Shown: positions 9,801 to 15,911 of the stretch, piece by piece
How positions within the stretch are numbered: the stretch's first letter is position 1
How the letters are laid out: every line of letters begins with the position of its first letter
NCBI GenBank assembly: GCA_036939975.1
Contig: JALLPB010000431.1
Coordinates: forward strand, 1-15,911
Direction: 5' to 3'
Length of the DNA stretch: 15,911 nt
Source of the DNA: Cyclostephanos tholiformis
Lineage: Eukaryota; Bacillariophyta; Thalassiosirophyceae; Thalassiosirales; Thalassiosiraceae
Notes under the pieces: model-generated
What the model was told of the DNA's origin: nothing
Databases searched by the model: none
What the model saw: only the letters and a program-made list of their open reading frames with translations
Translations under genes and position numbers: made by a program

Positions 9801-11592
9801 CACTCGATGATGACTTTGCCCTCGGTTTGCTGGTTGATGGGGATGTCCTGGGCAATATATTCAAAGTAGGAGAGTCTGTTGGCGAAAATTTGATGCCAAC
9901 GTTCAACGATACTGTTGCTCCCGATTCCATGATAATATCTTGCGATCGGCCACCTTTTCCCATGTCGCTGCGCCACAAATGAATGTAATAACAGCCGGGT
10001 GGACCTATATCTTTCAAAAGATAACTTCCGTCAGGCTTGGTGAAAGCAAATGCTATAGCTTGATCATTGTTGCTTTCTCCCGTTTGATCCGTTGTACACG
10101 ACTTGACTAGAATAATGACACCGGCTAAACCCTCTTCAAGATCGTCAATTCGTCCATTACCATTCGCGTCATTCCATACTATCCCCCTGAATGATACATA
10201 TTCCGCCATTGAAGGTTGCATTAGCGACAAGTTTATGCTTGTATCGATTGTTGATGGAATCGCACTGGGCGACACCGAAGGCTTGCCTGTCGTAGGTTTG
10301 ACGCTCGGTTTGCTAGTCGTGGGAGGTACACTTGGCGACACCGTTGGCTCACTTGTCGTAGGCTTTGCGCTTGGTTTGCTGGTTGATGATGTTACACTTG
10401 GCGACGTGGTTGGCACACTCGTCGTTGGCTCTGCGCTCGGTTTGCTGGTTGATGGGGATGTGCTGGGCGACATTGTTGGCTCACTCGACGTAGGCTTTGC
10501 GCTCGGTTTGCTGGTTGATGATAATGCACTGGGGGACATCGTTGGCTCACTCGACGTATGCTTTGCACTTGGTTTGCTAGTCGACGGAGATACACTTGGC
10601 GACAAAGTTGGCTCGCTTGTCGTAGGCTTTAAGCTCGGTTTGCTGGTTGATGGTGATGCACTTGGCGACACCGTTGTTACACTTGTCGTTGGCTCTGCGC
10701 TCGGTTTGCTGGTTGATGGGGATGCACTGGGCGACACCGTTGTTACACTTGTCGTTGGCTCTGCGCTCGGTTCGCTGGTTGATGGGGATGTGGTGGGCGA
10801 TATCGTCGACTCATTTGACGCAGGAGAATCTGAAGGTTCCGCCGTTAACCAAGTTGCGCTAGGCATTCTTGTTGGCGACGCCTCAGCTCCAGTCCATGTC
10901 GGCGGTAATTTGATGCCAACATTCAACGATACTGTTGCTCCCGATTCCATAATAAAATCTTGTGATCGGCCACCTTTTCCCATGTCGCTGCGTAACAAAT
11001 GAACGGAATAACAGCCGGGTGGACCTATATCTTTCAAAAGATAACTTCCATCAGTCTTCGTGAAAGTAAACGCTACGGTTTCATCATTGGTGCTTTCTCC
11101 CGTTTGATCCGTTGTACACGACTTGACTAGAATAATGACACCGGCTAAACCCTCTTCAAGATCGTCAATTCGTCCATTACCATTCGCGTCATTCCATACT
11201 ATCCCCCTGAATGATACATATTCCGCCATTGAAGGTTGCATTAGCGACAAGGTCGGCGTCAACGAAGGAGACAGACTGGCGGTCTCAACTGTTGAAACAG
11301 TAGAATTGACGTCATTTGACACACGAATGCCGTCGACGGAGATCGACGAAGTCGACATATCGAAAGCGAATTGTGTCAATTCTGATTCCAAGGAATCATC
11401 CATCGGATCATTTTCATCGACCTCCGCCGTTGTCACCACCTCTGTCTCTTTCTTCAGTGTCCTACGCTTCATCTTTGTCGTCTCATCAACAGTCATAACA
11501 TCGGCCGATGAAATGCAGATCGTTACAGATAGAAGCAGGAGACAACGCAGCATCGTTGTGGAGCTCCTCATTTTCAAAATATTCGGTGGCAT
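6846..11592 (-). CDS. SdrD_B/PSP-repeat cell-surface protein with one TM helix and cytosolic PDZ domain (two exons)
   Basis: Exon 1 is 11592-8887 and exon 2 is 8801-6846, giving about 1553 residues. Order: signal peptide (about 1-30, core LRCLLLLSVTICISSA); acidic/Lys linker; SdrD_B domain 1 (126-228) with an EF-hand-like loop, DANGNGRIDDLE; about 8 repeats of 22 residues (248-451); SdrD_B domain 2 (466-568); at least 12 more repeats (575-865); a juxtamembrane alpha/beta-looking domain (about 931-1064); a TM helix (1100-1122, LTFYLMVTAGIATIATFILV) followed by stop-transfer RRRSRR; a Ser/Asp-rich tail with FISDLLWLERRIA (1393-1405); and a PDZ domain (about 1463-1544) with PPGKLNVDI as the ligand-binding loop and GDLIIAVDDLDTR. 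Known: SdrD_B modules are Ca-binding rigid stalk domains of bacterial adhesins, and PDZ domains bind C-terminal peptides. Inferred: a type I adhesin or receptor linking the cell wall or surface to a cytosolic complex. ATG 11571 is an alternative start. Confidence 0.85.
6876..7121 (-). other. PDZ domain of the surface protein
   Basis: Reads VSITMRDCYIPPGKLNVDI, then ISCIRDESLYDHFDVGD, then LIIAVDDLDTRSLTGRQLA. The order of loop strand, central strands, GD turn, V..DTR strand and final helix with L..LL matches PDZ domains. It is the last 90 residues of the protein and on the cytosolic side of the single TM helix. Confidence 0.75.
8142..8210 (-). other. Transmembrane helix of the surface protein
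   Basis: A 23-residue uncharged segment beginning LTFYLMVTAG and ending ILVFAI is followed at once by RRRSRR. The positive flank predicts that the downstream part faces the cytosol. It is the only strong hydrophobic segment after the signal peptide. Confidence 0.85.
8802..8886 (-). other. Phase-0 spliceosomal intron, 85 nt
   Basis: On the minus strand the intron begins GTAAGC after codon CAA (Gln) and ends in a T-rich tract and TTTTACAG before GCA (Ala). The exon frames match exactly: exon 1 codons start at coordinates divisible by 3, and the exon 2 frame is open from 8801 to the TAA at 6846. Unspliced, exon 1 reads 15 more codons and stops at 8839-8841. The length is not a multiple of 3. 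The two long open frames and the good splice sites make the join convincing. Confidence 0.85.
9028..9879 (-). repeat. 66-bp coding tandem array, C-terminal block (12 units in strict register)
   Basis: The word GCTCGGTTT (plus strand) or a close variant recurs every 66 bp exactly, from 9094 to 9820, giving 12 units of 22 codons with a degenerate partial unit at each end. The translated unit is close to PSTSKPSAKPTTSEP plus TMSPSxS. It is rich in Pro, Ser and Thr with regular Lys, typical of an extended, glycosylated stalk. The unit nearest the C-terminus contains an A9 run (9061-9069) that turns the usual MSPS into FFFL. Confidence 0.9.
9883..10231 (-). repeat. SdrD_B domain 2, copy of 10903-11251
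   Basis: It matches 10903-11251 at a constant offset of 1020 bp. It encodes the second SdrD_B module (core VSFRGIVWNDANGNGRID). Positions 10071-10231 are identical to the other copy, and about 18 differences fall in 9901-10070. Confidence 0.9.
10245..10850 (-). repeat. 66-bp coding tandem array, N-terminal block (8 units in strict register)
   Basis: GCTCGGTTT or near variants occur at 10303, 10369, 10435, 10501, 10567, 10633, 10699 and 10765, always 66 bp apart. It is the same 22-residue Pro/Ser/Thr unit as in the other block, with variants such as SVTTVSPS. Two neighbouring units (about 10650-10780) are almost identical, a sign of recent unit duplication. Confidence 0.9.
10903..11251 (-). 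repeat. SdrD_B domain 1, copy of 9883-10231
   Basis: First SdrD_B module of the surface protein. The EF-hand-like loop D-A-N-G-N-G-R-I-D-D-L-E has acidic or amide residues at the classic positions 1, 3, 5, 9 and 12. The pair of modules and the intervening repeat block look like one internal duplication of about 1 kb. Confidence 0.9.
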
Positions 11593-11596
11593 TACT

Positions 11597-11657
11597 TTAC
11601 CCCTCCGATAATGCAAGTTCTTCAAGCAATATATGCAGCTTTGGATAAGGCATACAT
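11597..11657 (-). promoter_or_regulatory. Two short upstream ORFs before the surface-protein start
   Basis: If transcription starts beyond 11657, the leader holds two overlapping small ORFs: ATG 11657 to TGA 11622 (11 codons plus stop) and ATG 11653 to TAA 11597 (18 codons plus stop). The second stops only 4 nt before the main ATG at 11592. The transcription start is unknown, so their role is unproven. Confidence 0.3.
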
Positions 11658-11712
11658 GGATGCTGCGTGGAGGCGATGGCTGAAAGGAGAACAAGCAATA
11701 TCCTCCAGGCAA

Positions 11713-12155
11713 GTCTAGTATCTTATCTCATTTTATCATAGAACACCACTGATATAATATTGGACGAGCTATCATCCCCTTCTTTCGGCGATACGGACGA
11801 AGAACTGGGGGTTGGAAGTTTTGAAATGTTATGTCCCACACACAGATTTTGTCTGAACTTTACACGAAAAGAGGTAAAGTATCGCTTAGATACGATTCAT
11901 ACAAGGGTTGTGTGGGTTTAAACTCGAAATTTGGGGGGAGCCCCTGGGGGTAGCCCCCCGAATTTTTTGATGGGCTTAAATTTTGGCCCCTTCCCCCACC
12001 CCCTCTTTACATCATGTGTAATGCTAAATATCGTAGATTTAGCATTTTAGACTAGCTGATAATGTAACGTAGGAATAGTACTAAAAGTCTACTCCTGGAG
12101 TAAGTCAGGTCAGGCCGGAGGCCGGAGCGAGTAAGGTCGGAGGGGATGGCGATGG
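11713..12155. other. Upstream region of the surface-protein gene; GC hairpin, no gene seen
   Basis: No coding frame is supported. The main structure is the hairpin at 11927-11966, followed by C-rich tracts to about 12003. It probably includes the surface-protein promoter, but no clear TATA or initiator element can be assigned. Confidence 0.4.
11927..11966. repeat. Strong GC-rich hairpin
   Basis: AAATTTGGGGGGAGCCCC pairs with GGGGTAGCCCCCCGAATTT across a 2-3-nt loop, with one mismatch and a single-base bulge. It lies about 335-375 bp upstream of the surface-protein start codon. It could be a transposon end, a cruciform-prone site or a transcript structure. Nothing in the sequence decides between these. 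Confidence 0.6.
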
Positions 12156-12323
12156 ATGATAGAACCAATGCGGAATGCGGAAGTGGACTTGATCCTGCTA
12201 GATGATGACAAAGTTGAAGACAACATCGGGGAGGGAGGCTGCACTGGTAAACATTTGATGAGGAGGAGGGATAGGGTGCAACAATCGCAAGACAACTATG
12301 ATGATGATGAAGCTTGGGTCTGA
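12156..12323 (+). CDS. Possible small or remnant ORF, 55 residues
   Basis: ATG 12156 to TGA 12321-12323 encodes a charged peptide including AEVDLILLDDDKVEDN and a RRRDR patch, ending DDDEAWV. The composition is protein-like, and a second acidic frame (INDDDDSEDRWHY, about 12349-12387) follows after a shift. It could be an exon or a frameshifted gene relic. I recognise no family, and no splice sites were convincing. Confidence 0.2.
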   Translation: MIEPMRNAEVDLILLDDDKVEDNIGEGGCTGKHLMRRRDRVQQSQDNYDDDEAWV

Positions 12324-12575
12324 TCCCGACCAACCGGGGGGAACCGATTAATGACGATGATGATTCGGAGGACCGGTGGCATTATTGCCTTGGACATGCA
12401 TTGCATGGTGGGGAGAATGGGAAAGAAGGGGGTTGCGGAAAGAGGATCATCAGCTTTGGGATAGAAAGAAGTGAGGAGAGGGGGAGTGGAGTGTAGAGGG
12501 GCAGGGAATTATTGTACCAGGCCCTCTCTAGATGGCTACAGGGGCACTCTCGGGCCCATACTCTCAACATTTTTT

Positions 12576-13020
12576 TTAAGGTAGTAGGATTGACTGGTAG
12601 GATTCCTGTCTGTTGTCTGCAATCCTACCCCAATCCTTCCAAAACTCACTCCCATTGAGATTATATATTTACTATTTTGAGGTACAATGTCACAAATAAC
12701 ACTCTGGCAAAAAATAAAAATTGAGGCAATGAGCACAGTAATTTTTGCGATGCTTAATGAGGAGCTGATCAATCGTAGGTGGCCAAATATGATGACACAT
12801 GTAGTGTTGTAATTTTTGGATTCAAAGATGGGGGGGGCAGGGGGGGGGGCAATCCTATCTTCAATCCTACCTCTCTGAATCATAACAAAAAAAGGGGGTG
12901 GTTATGTTGATTTTTAGGGGGTATTTTTGTAACAATGAGAGAGTACACATAAGATTGAAGGCAATTTTTCTGAGCTTTAGGGTCATCCTACCCCTCAATT
13001 CTACCTCAATCCTACCTTAA
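12576..13020. mobile_element. Possible 437-bp inverted-repeat element with TTAA edges
   Basis: The left end (12580 onward) reads GGTAGTAGGATTGACTGGTAGGATT. The reverse complement of the right end reads GGTAGGATTGAGGTAGAATTG with GGGGTAGGAT further in. Both are preceded by TTAA (12576-12579 and 13017-13020). The ends match only imperfectly. AATCCTACC words in both orientations also recur inside (about 12620 and 12850). TTAA target sites are typical of piggyBac-type elements, but no transposase is present. An AATCCTACC-type repeat cluster without mobility is the alternative. Confidence 0.35.
12830..12849 (+). repeat. Paired poly-G tracts
   Basis: Eight consecutive G (12830-12837), then CA, then ten G (12840-12849). 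Such a tract could form a G-quadruplex and is also a common site of sequencing error. Confidence 0.6.
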
Positions 13021-13162
13021 TCCTGCCTGAAAAATTGGGGTAAAACTGGATTTTTGCCCCCAAAATGCCCTGAAAATCCCCCCAGGCCCCTCCTCCTCAA
13101 CCTCAACAGAGGTGGGGCAAATTTGGGGCATGCACAGTGGGTGGGCACAAAAGCGGAAGTCA

Positions 13163-13222
13163 AGCCAACCTTACCCTGACCTGCCCTGCCCCACCCCACC
13201 CCGCCCCATCCCATCCCACCAT
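13163..13222 (+). repeat. C-rich low-complexity tract
   Basis: Repeated CCCTGCC, CCCCACC and CCCATCC words form a degenerate C-rich pentamer-like tract. The open frames through it on both strands are composition artefacts. Confidence 0.6.
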
Positions 13223-14184
13223 GCCTTTTCCTGCCAGATGTTTTGGGACCGATTTTTTGGGACTGATTTTTATAATTTTAACATACATGAGTTTCTTCCT
13301 CCAGTAGCGGTTTAGTTCATATTATTACTCCACCATATCTGAGTTAGCACCATTTCAGGTTGTTCTAGGTTGTACCCACCATTTGTGAATGAGGTGAGTA
13401 GTATATAGAAAGAACTGATGTCCTGTTGCAGGAGTCCAACAGACTTGACTCTTTATCTTTATGTTTAATGTTCCTTCAACCCACTGATTTGATGAATTCA
13501 GCTAGGGTACTACATATGGAAATGTAAAATGGCAAGACTCACTGGAGAGTAGACATTAGATTAGATTAGATTAGATTATTTGCTTGAGTTTGTTGCTGGG
13601 TTCATAGGGCATTGTATAGCCTCTGTTGTTTTCCACTGTACATAGAAGGCATTCTACAAAGTCATCCCAAAGTGAGGACAAAAAGGGTGAGGGTGAGAAA
13701 AGTTTTATGGAGTGAGCCCATAGGCTTGAAAGATCTGGTTATCAATTACTGTGTCATTGGTGGCTCTGTTGCTGCTGAGAAGTAGTTCCGAATACCTGGA
13801 GATGATAATATTCTCAAATGTAGTTGAAGGGTCGATGGAAGTTGACCGCAGATTGTTAAGAAGAATATTAATTGGATTTTGTCCAGATGGTAAAGGCTTG
13901 TGGAAATAGATTGTGGAGTTATAATTCACAACAAGGTTGAGAATGTCTCATACTCCCTATGGTACATAGATGAGACTTCCAGGTGAGATGATTGTGATTT
14001 AATCAAAGCATGTGGAAAGCCAAAGGTGGAACGTGTTGTTTGCAACAATGGCCATCAACATCAGCCATCATCTGGTGAGGGCAAGATCTCCTTGGGGGCT
14101 GCCAAGGTTCCTTTGCATCATGGGATTGCTCACCCATACTCACTCCACTATTCTTGGAGTGAGAGCTTTTGCTTCTAGCATCAG
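13223..14184. other. No gene seen
   Basis: AT-rich DNA with an imperfect tandem TTTTGGGACCGA/TTTTGGGACTGA at about 13240-13270 and a microsatellite at 13556-13577. The minus-strand frame at 13705-13929 (74 codons) has reasonable composition but no motif I recognise. Confidence 0.4.
13556..13577 (+). repeat. (TTAGA)n microsatellite
   Basis: Four tandem copies of ATTAG/TTAGA, perfect, with a partial fifth. It is too short to count as a telomere-like array. Confidence 0.7.
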
Positions 14185-14270
14185 AAGTGATAAATGGGCA
14201 AGGATTTACAACAGTTTACGTCTGTCTCCATCATTGTTGAGTCCAAAAGCACCCATGAGATTGGTTAGTA
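14185..14270 (-). pseudogene. Weak Copia-type retrotransposon protease remnant
   Basis: A minus-strand frame bounded by stops reads ISWVLLDSTMMETDVNCCKSL. Diatom Copia polyproteins have a protease region of the form W-[IV]-L-L-D-S-x4-D-V-x-C-x-K-x-L, with the catalytic Asp in LLDS. The flanking sequence shows no integrase or reverse transcriptase, so this may be chance or a badly eroded copy. Confidence 0.2.
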
Positions 14271-14815
14271 TGACATAATCACACAGAAGGCATTGTGCAT
14301 AGCCTGTTGGGAACCCAGCACAACAATTGCAAAGGTAGTATAGACATTCTCATTCTTCATCATGACACAGTTGTGCATGGTGATTGCATCCAATTTAGTG
14401 CTCCCTCAAGGTTCATCACCATTGTCAATAGTGGTGGCAGTAGTGCTGGTAGCAAAGGCTTTCATTTGGACAACTTGGTCATTATGAAAGTATGAGTGTC
14501 AATACAAAATGGTGAGCTTCTTGTATCCCATCACAAACCTTTTAATGGGATGGCTGGTTGCACTCCAATTGTTGGTTGGGGAGAGGAGAACATTGAGGCT
14601 CAGGGGGTGGGGCAATTGAGGGAGTGGCCACGCATCAATGGGGGGGAGATGGGACCAGTGGTGAGTTGTATGAACTGTGGTGCTGATGTTTGTTGGACTC
14701 ACTGGGTTCTTGGTCTGGAGAGTTGATGCATGGTTGCATGGGCTGCATCTTTGCATCAGGGGCCAATCTGTGGGGCATGTGGGAATTGGTGCATTTGGAG
14801 CAAGGAGGCATTCAA
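14271..14815. other. No gene seen
   Basis: Several overlapping frames on both strands (14295-14495, 14496-14726 on +; 14499-14756 on -), all without recognisable domains. It lies downstream of the LINE remnant in that element's orientation and may be its 3' tail. Confidence 0.4.
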
Positions 14816-15650
14816 TTAATTACTTGCAATTTGCTCATGGAAGGCTTTGCAAGAATAGTCTTTAACCAGTCCATAATCATTGATGCCTAAGTGAGATATT
14901 TGTGCAAAGAGGAGTTGGAGGTGTCGTATGATGATGTCCTTGTTGGGCAGATTAGATAAGGATGCCCAATTTTCCATTTTTGTTGGCAACACACTGTGAG
15001 CCTGCATTGGGTGGTAGCTTTGTAGGGGCCTCGGACCACCTTGCCAATGAAGCTGAGTTGTCTTGCAGCAATCATATTTTGGTGTGTTGTAAAACATCTG
15101 GTGAACCTTTTTGTTTTGCATTTGTCCTTCCTTATTACCATCAGCCATCGAGAGGTTGAGGATCATCTCTTCAAGTTGATGTAGGAGGGATTGTTGCAAC
15201 AACCAGTTCTTGCATCCCCACAGCAAAAGAGTAGGTATTTGCTATACATGTCAAGGTGGGAGTTGTGCCATACCTCTTTCAAGGCTCCCATGCTTTGGGA
15301 GGCAATGGTGAGGTGGGCATTGATGTCATCGTCTTTGCGGAGGTTGTTCAAAATGAGTGTTCCAAGATACTTGATTTTTTGGGAAAAGGTAACATAGCCC
15401 TTGGCTATTTCGATCTTTGCTGTTTCTGGAAGTGAATCATATCTCACATCTTCTCTTGCATTTTGGGCTTGTTCAGGGGGGCATAATGCAGTGTACTTGA
15501 TGGGGCTTACAAGCTATAGGTCATTGTCATTGGTGTTGTTGTTGGTTAATGATGAGCGATTATGTCAATGAAGAATTGGGGGGGGGTAGGGCATACACTC
15601 AGTCTTTGATGAATTGTCTCCTCTACCGATGTGTACTTCATAGCCAAATC
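14816..15650 (-). pseudogene. Decayed LINE-type (non-LTR) reverse transcriptase, C-terminal half
   Basis: Reading down the minus strand, pieces of one retrotransposon polyprotein appear in switching frames. FGYEVHIGRGDNSSKTEC (about 15595-15650) matches the FGL.MH.GR...SKTE block after the RT active site. KYLGTLILNNLRKDDDINA, then QSMGALKEVWHN and YSKYLLF, match the thumb region. LWGCKNWLLQQSLL corresponds to LWGCESWAL, and MFYNTPKYD, then RQLSFIGKVVRGP, then NKDIIIRHLQLLF match the C-terminal tail. At least three or four frameshifts and several stops are needed to follow it, and the YxDD active site is not in the window. The element is dead and presumably 5'-truncated or cut by the window edge. 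Confidence 0.75.
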
Positions 15651-15911
15651 ATGCTAGGTGGATGTGGATCAGGGCCAGGCCTTTGACATATTGGATTTGC
15701 CACAACTATTATAGATAATATCCTATTATCAATAATAGTGACCAAGGCTGGTGGATAACTTTTCCCCTGAAATGAAATATTACAAGGGAAAACAAAGTAG
15801 CATGTAGTTCAGGCCAGGAAGAGAAAATTATGAGCTTATTTTTATGCTTAAAAATAAAGTGGATCACCCTGGCCAAAGCAAGGGTTTGAGATGCAACCTG
15901 TAGGATTCTAC
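15651..15911. other. No gene seen; probable upstream remainder of the LINE remnant
   Basis: No readable reverse-transcriptase motif continues here in any minus-strand frame. Short AT-rich palindromic words (for example ATAATATCCTATTATCAATAATAG near 15714-15740) are present. The window ends with GTAGGATTCTAC, similar to the AATCCTAC words at 12580-13020. Confidence 0.3.

Noticed and set aside
9117..9803. Minus-strand frames with His/Gln/Arg-rich repeats
   Set aside because: Out-of-frame readings of the same array on the coding strand, with no domain logic.
9299..9982. Long + strand open frame of 227 codons (VDGDxLGDI repeats)
   Set aside because: It is the antisense shadow of the 66-bp coding array. 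Since 66 is a multiple of 3, any frame open in one unit stays open in all.
10103..11002. Long + strand open frame of 299 codons
   Set aside because: Antisense shadow of the other repeat block and the SdrD_B copy. The minus-strand frame has signal peptide, domains and intron, and this one has none.
12536..12883. 115-codon minus-strand frame
   Set aside because: It lies across the inverted-repeat cluster and the poly-G tracts and has no recognisable family. Its hydrophobic patch is not preceded by a credible start.
13017..13315. Overlapping frames on both strands (Gly/Trp-rich and Pro-rich)
   Set aside because: Artefacts of the C-rich low-complexity tract.
13556..13577. TTAGA repeats as telomeric sequence
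   Set aside because: Only four copies, of a pentamer rather than the TTAGGG-type unit, and internal to the window.
1..15911. CRISPR array, tRNA or rRNA genes
   Set aside because: The only regular direct repeats with constant period are the coding 66-bp arrays, which have no spacers. No cloverleaf or rRNA core sequence was seen.

Overview
The window looks like nuclear DNA from a diatom, probably a centric one. This is inferred from gene families, not from any marker gene. The signs are an SdrD_B-like adhesin with long Pro/Ser/Thr repeats and a C-terminal PDZ domain carrying a VDDLDTR motif, a short GT-AG intron, and broken LINE and PIF/Harbinger-type transposons in AT-rich DNA. No rRNA, tRNA, CRISPR array or bacterial operon is visible.

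Layout. Positions 1-5424 are mostly AT-rich, gene-poor DNA. They hold short repeats, a broken Harbinger-like transposase (about 2970-3690, + strand), a possible degraded coding stretch on the opposite strand (3780-4195) and one intron-like segment (1368-1480). Positions 5425-5826 are a compact 402-bp element with terminal inverted repeats and TA at both edges. Its right end lies 72 bp before the likely start codon of an FKBP-type prolyl isomerase gene (5899-6770, + strand).

Positions 6846-11592 hold one large minus-strand gene in two exons. Read unspliced it appears as two open frames, but a phase-0, 85-nt GT-AG intron (8802-8886) joins them into a single protein of about 1553 residues. Its order is signal peptide, SdrD_B domain, 22-residue Pro/Ser/Thr repeats, a second near-identical SdrD_B domain, more 22-residue repeats, a juxtamembrane domain, one transmembrane helix, a Ser/Asp-rich cytoplasmic tail and a PDZ domain. 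It is built like a cell-surface adhesin or receptor whose stalk faces the wall or medium and whose PDZ domain faces the cytosol. It converges with the FKBP gene, with only 75 bp between the stop codons.

Positions 11600-15911 are again gene-poor. They contain a strong GC hairpin, a possible 437-bp element flanked by TTAA, homopolymer and C-rich tracts, a short (TTAGA)n microsatellite, a weak Copia-protease-like motif, and the decayed C-terminal half of a non-LTR retrotransposon reverse transcriptase (14816-15650, - strand).

The most notable points are the one-gene reading of the adhesin/PDZ locus, a sharp identity boundary between its two SdrD_B copies (161 nt identical beside about 170 nt at roughly 10% divergence), the possible secreted isoform made by intron retention, and an apparent one-base frame break at the start of the FKBP gene.
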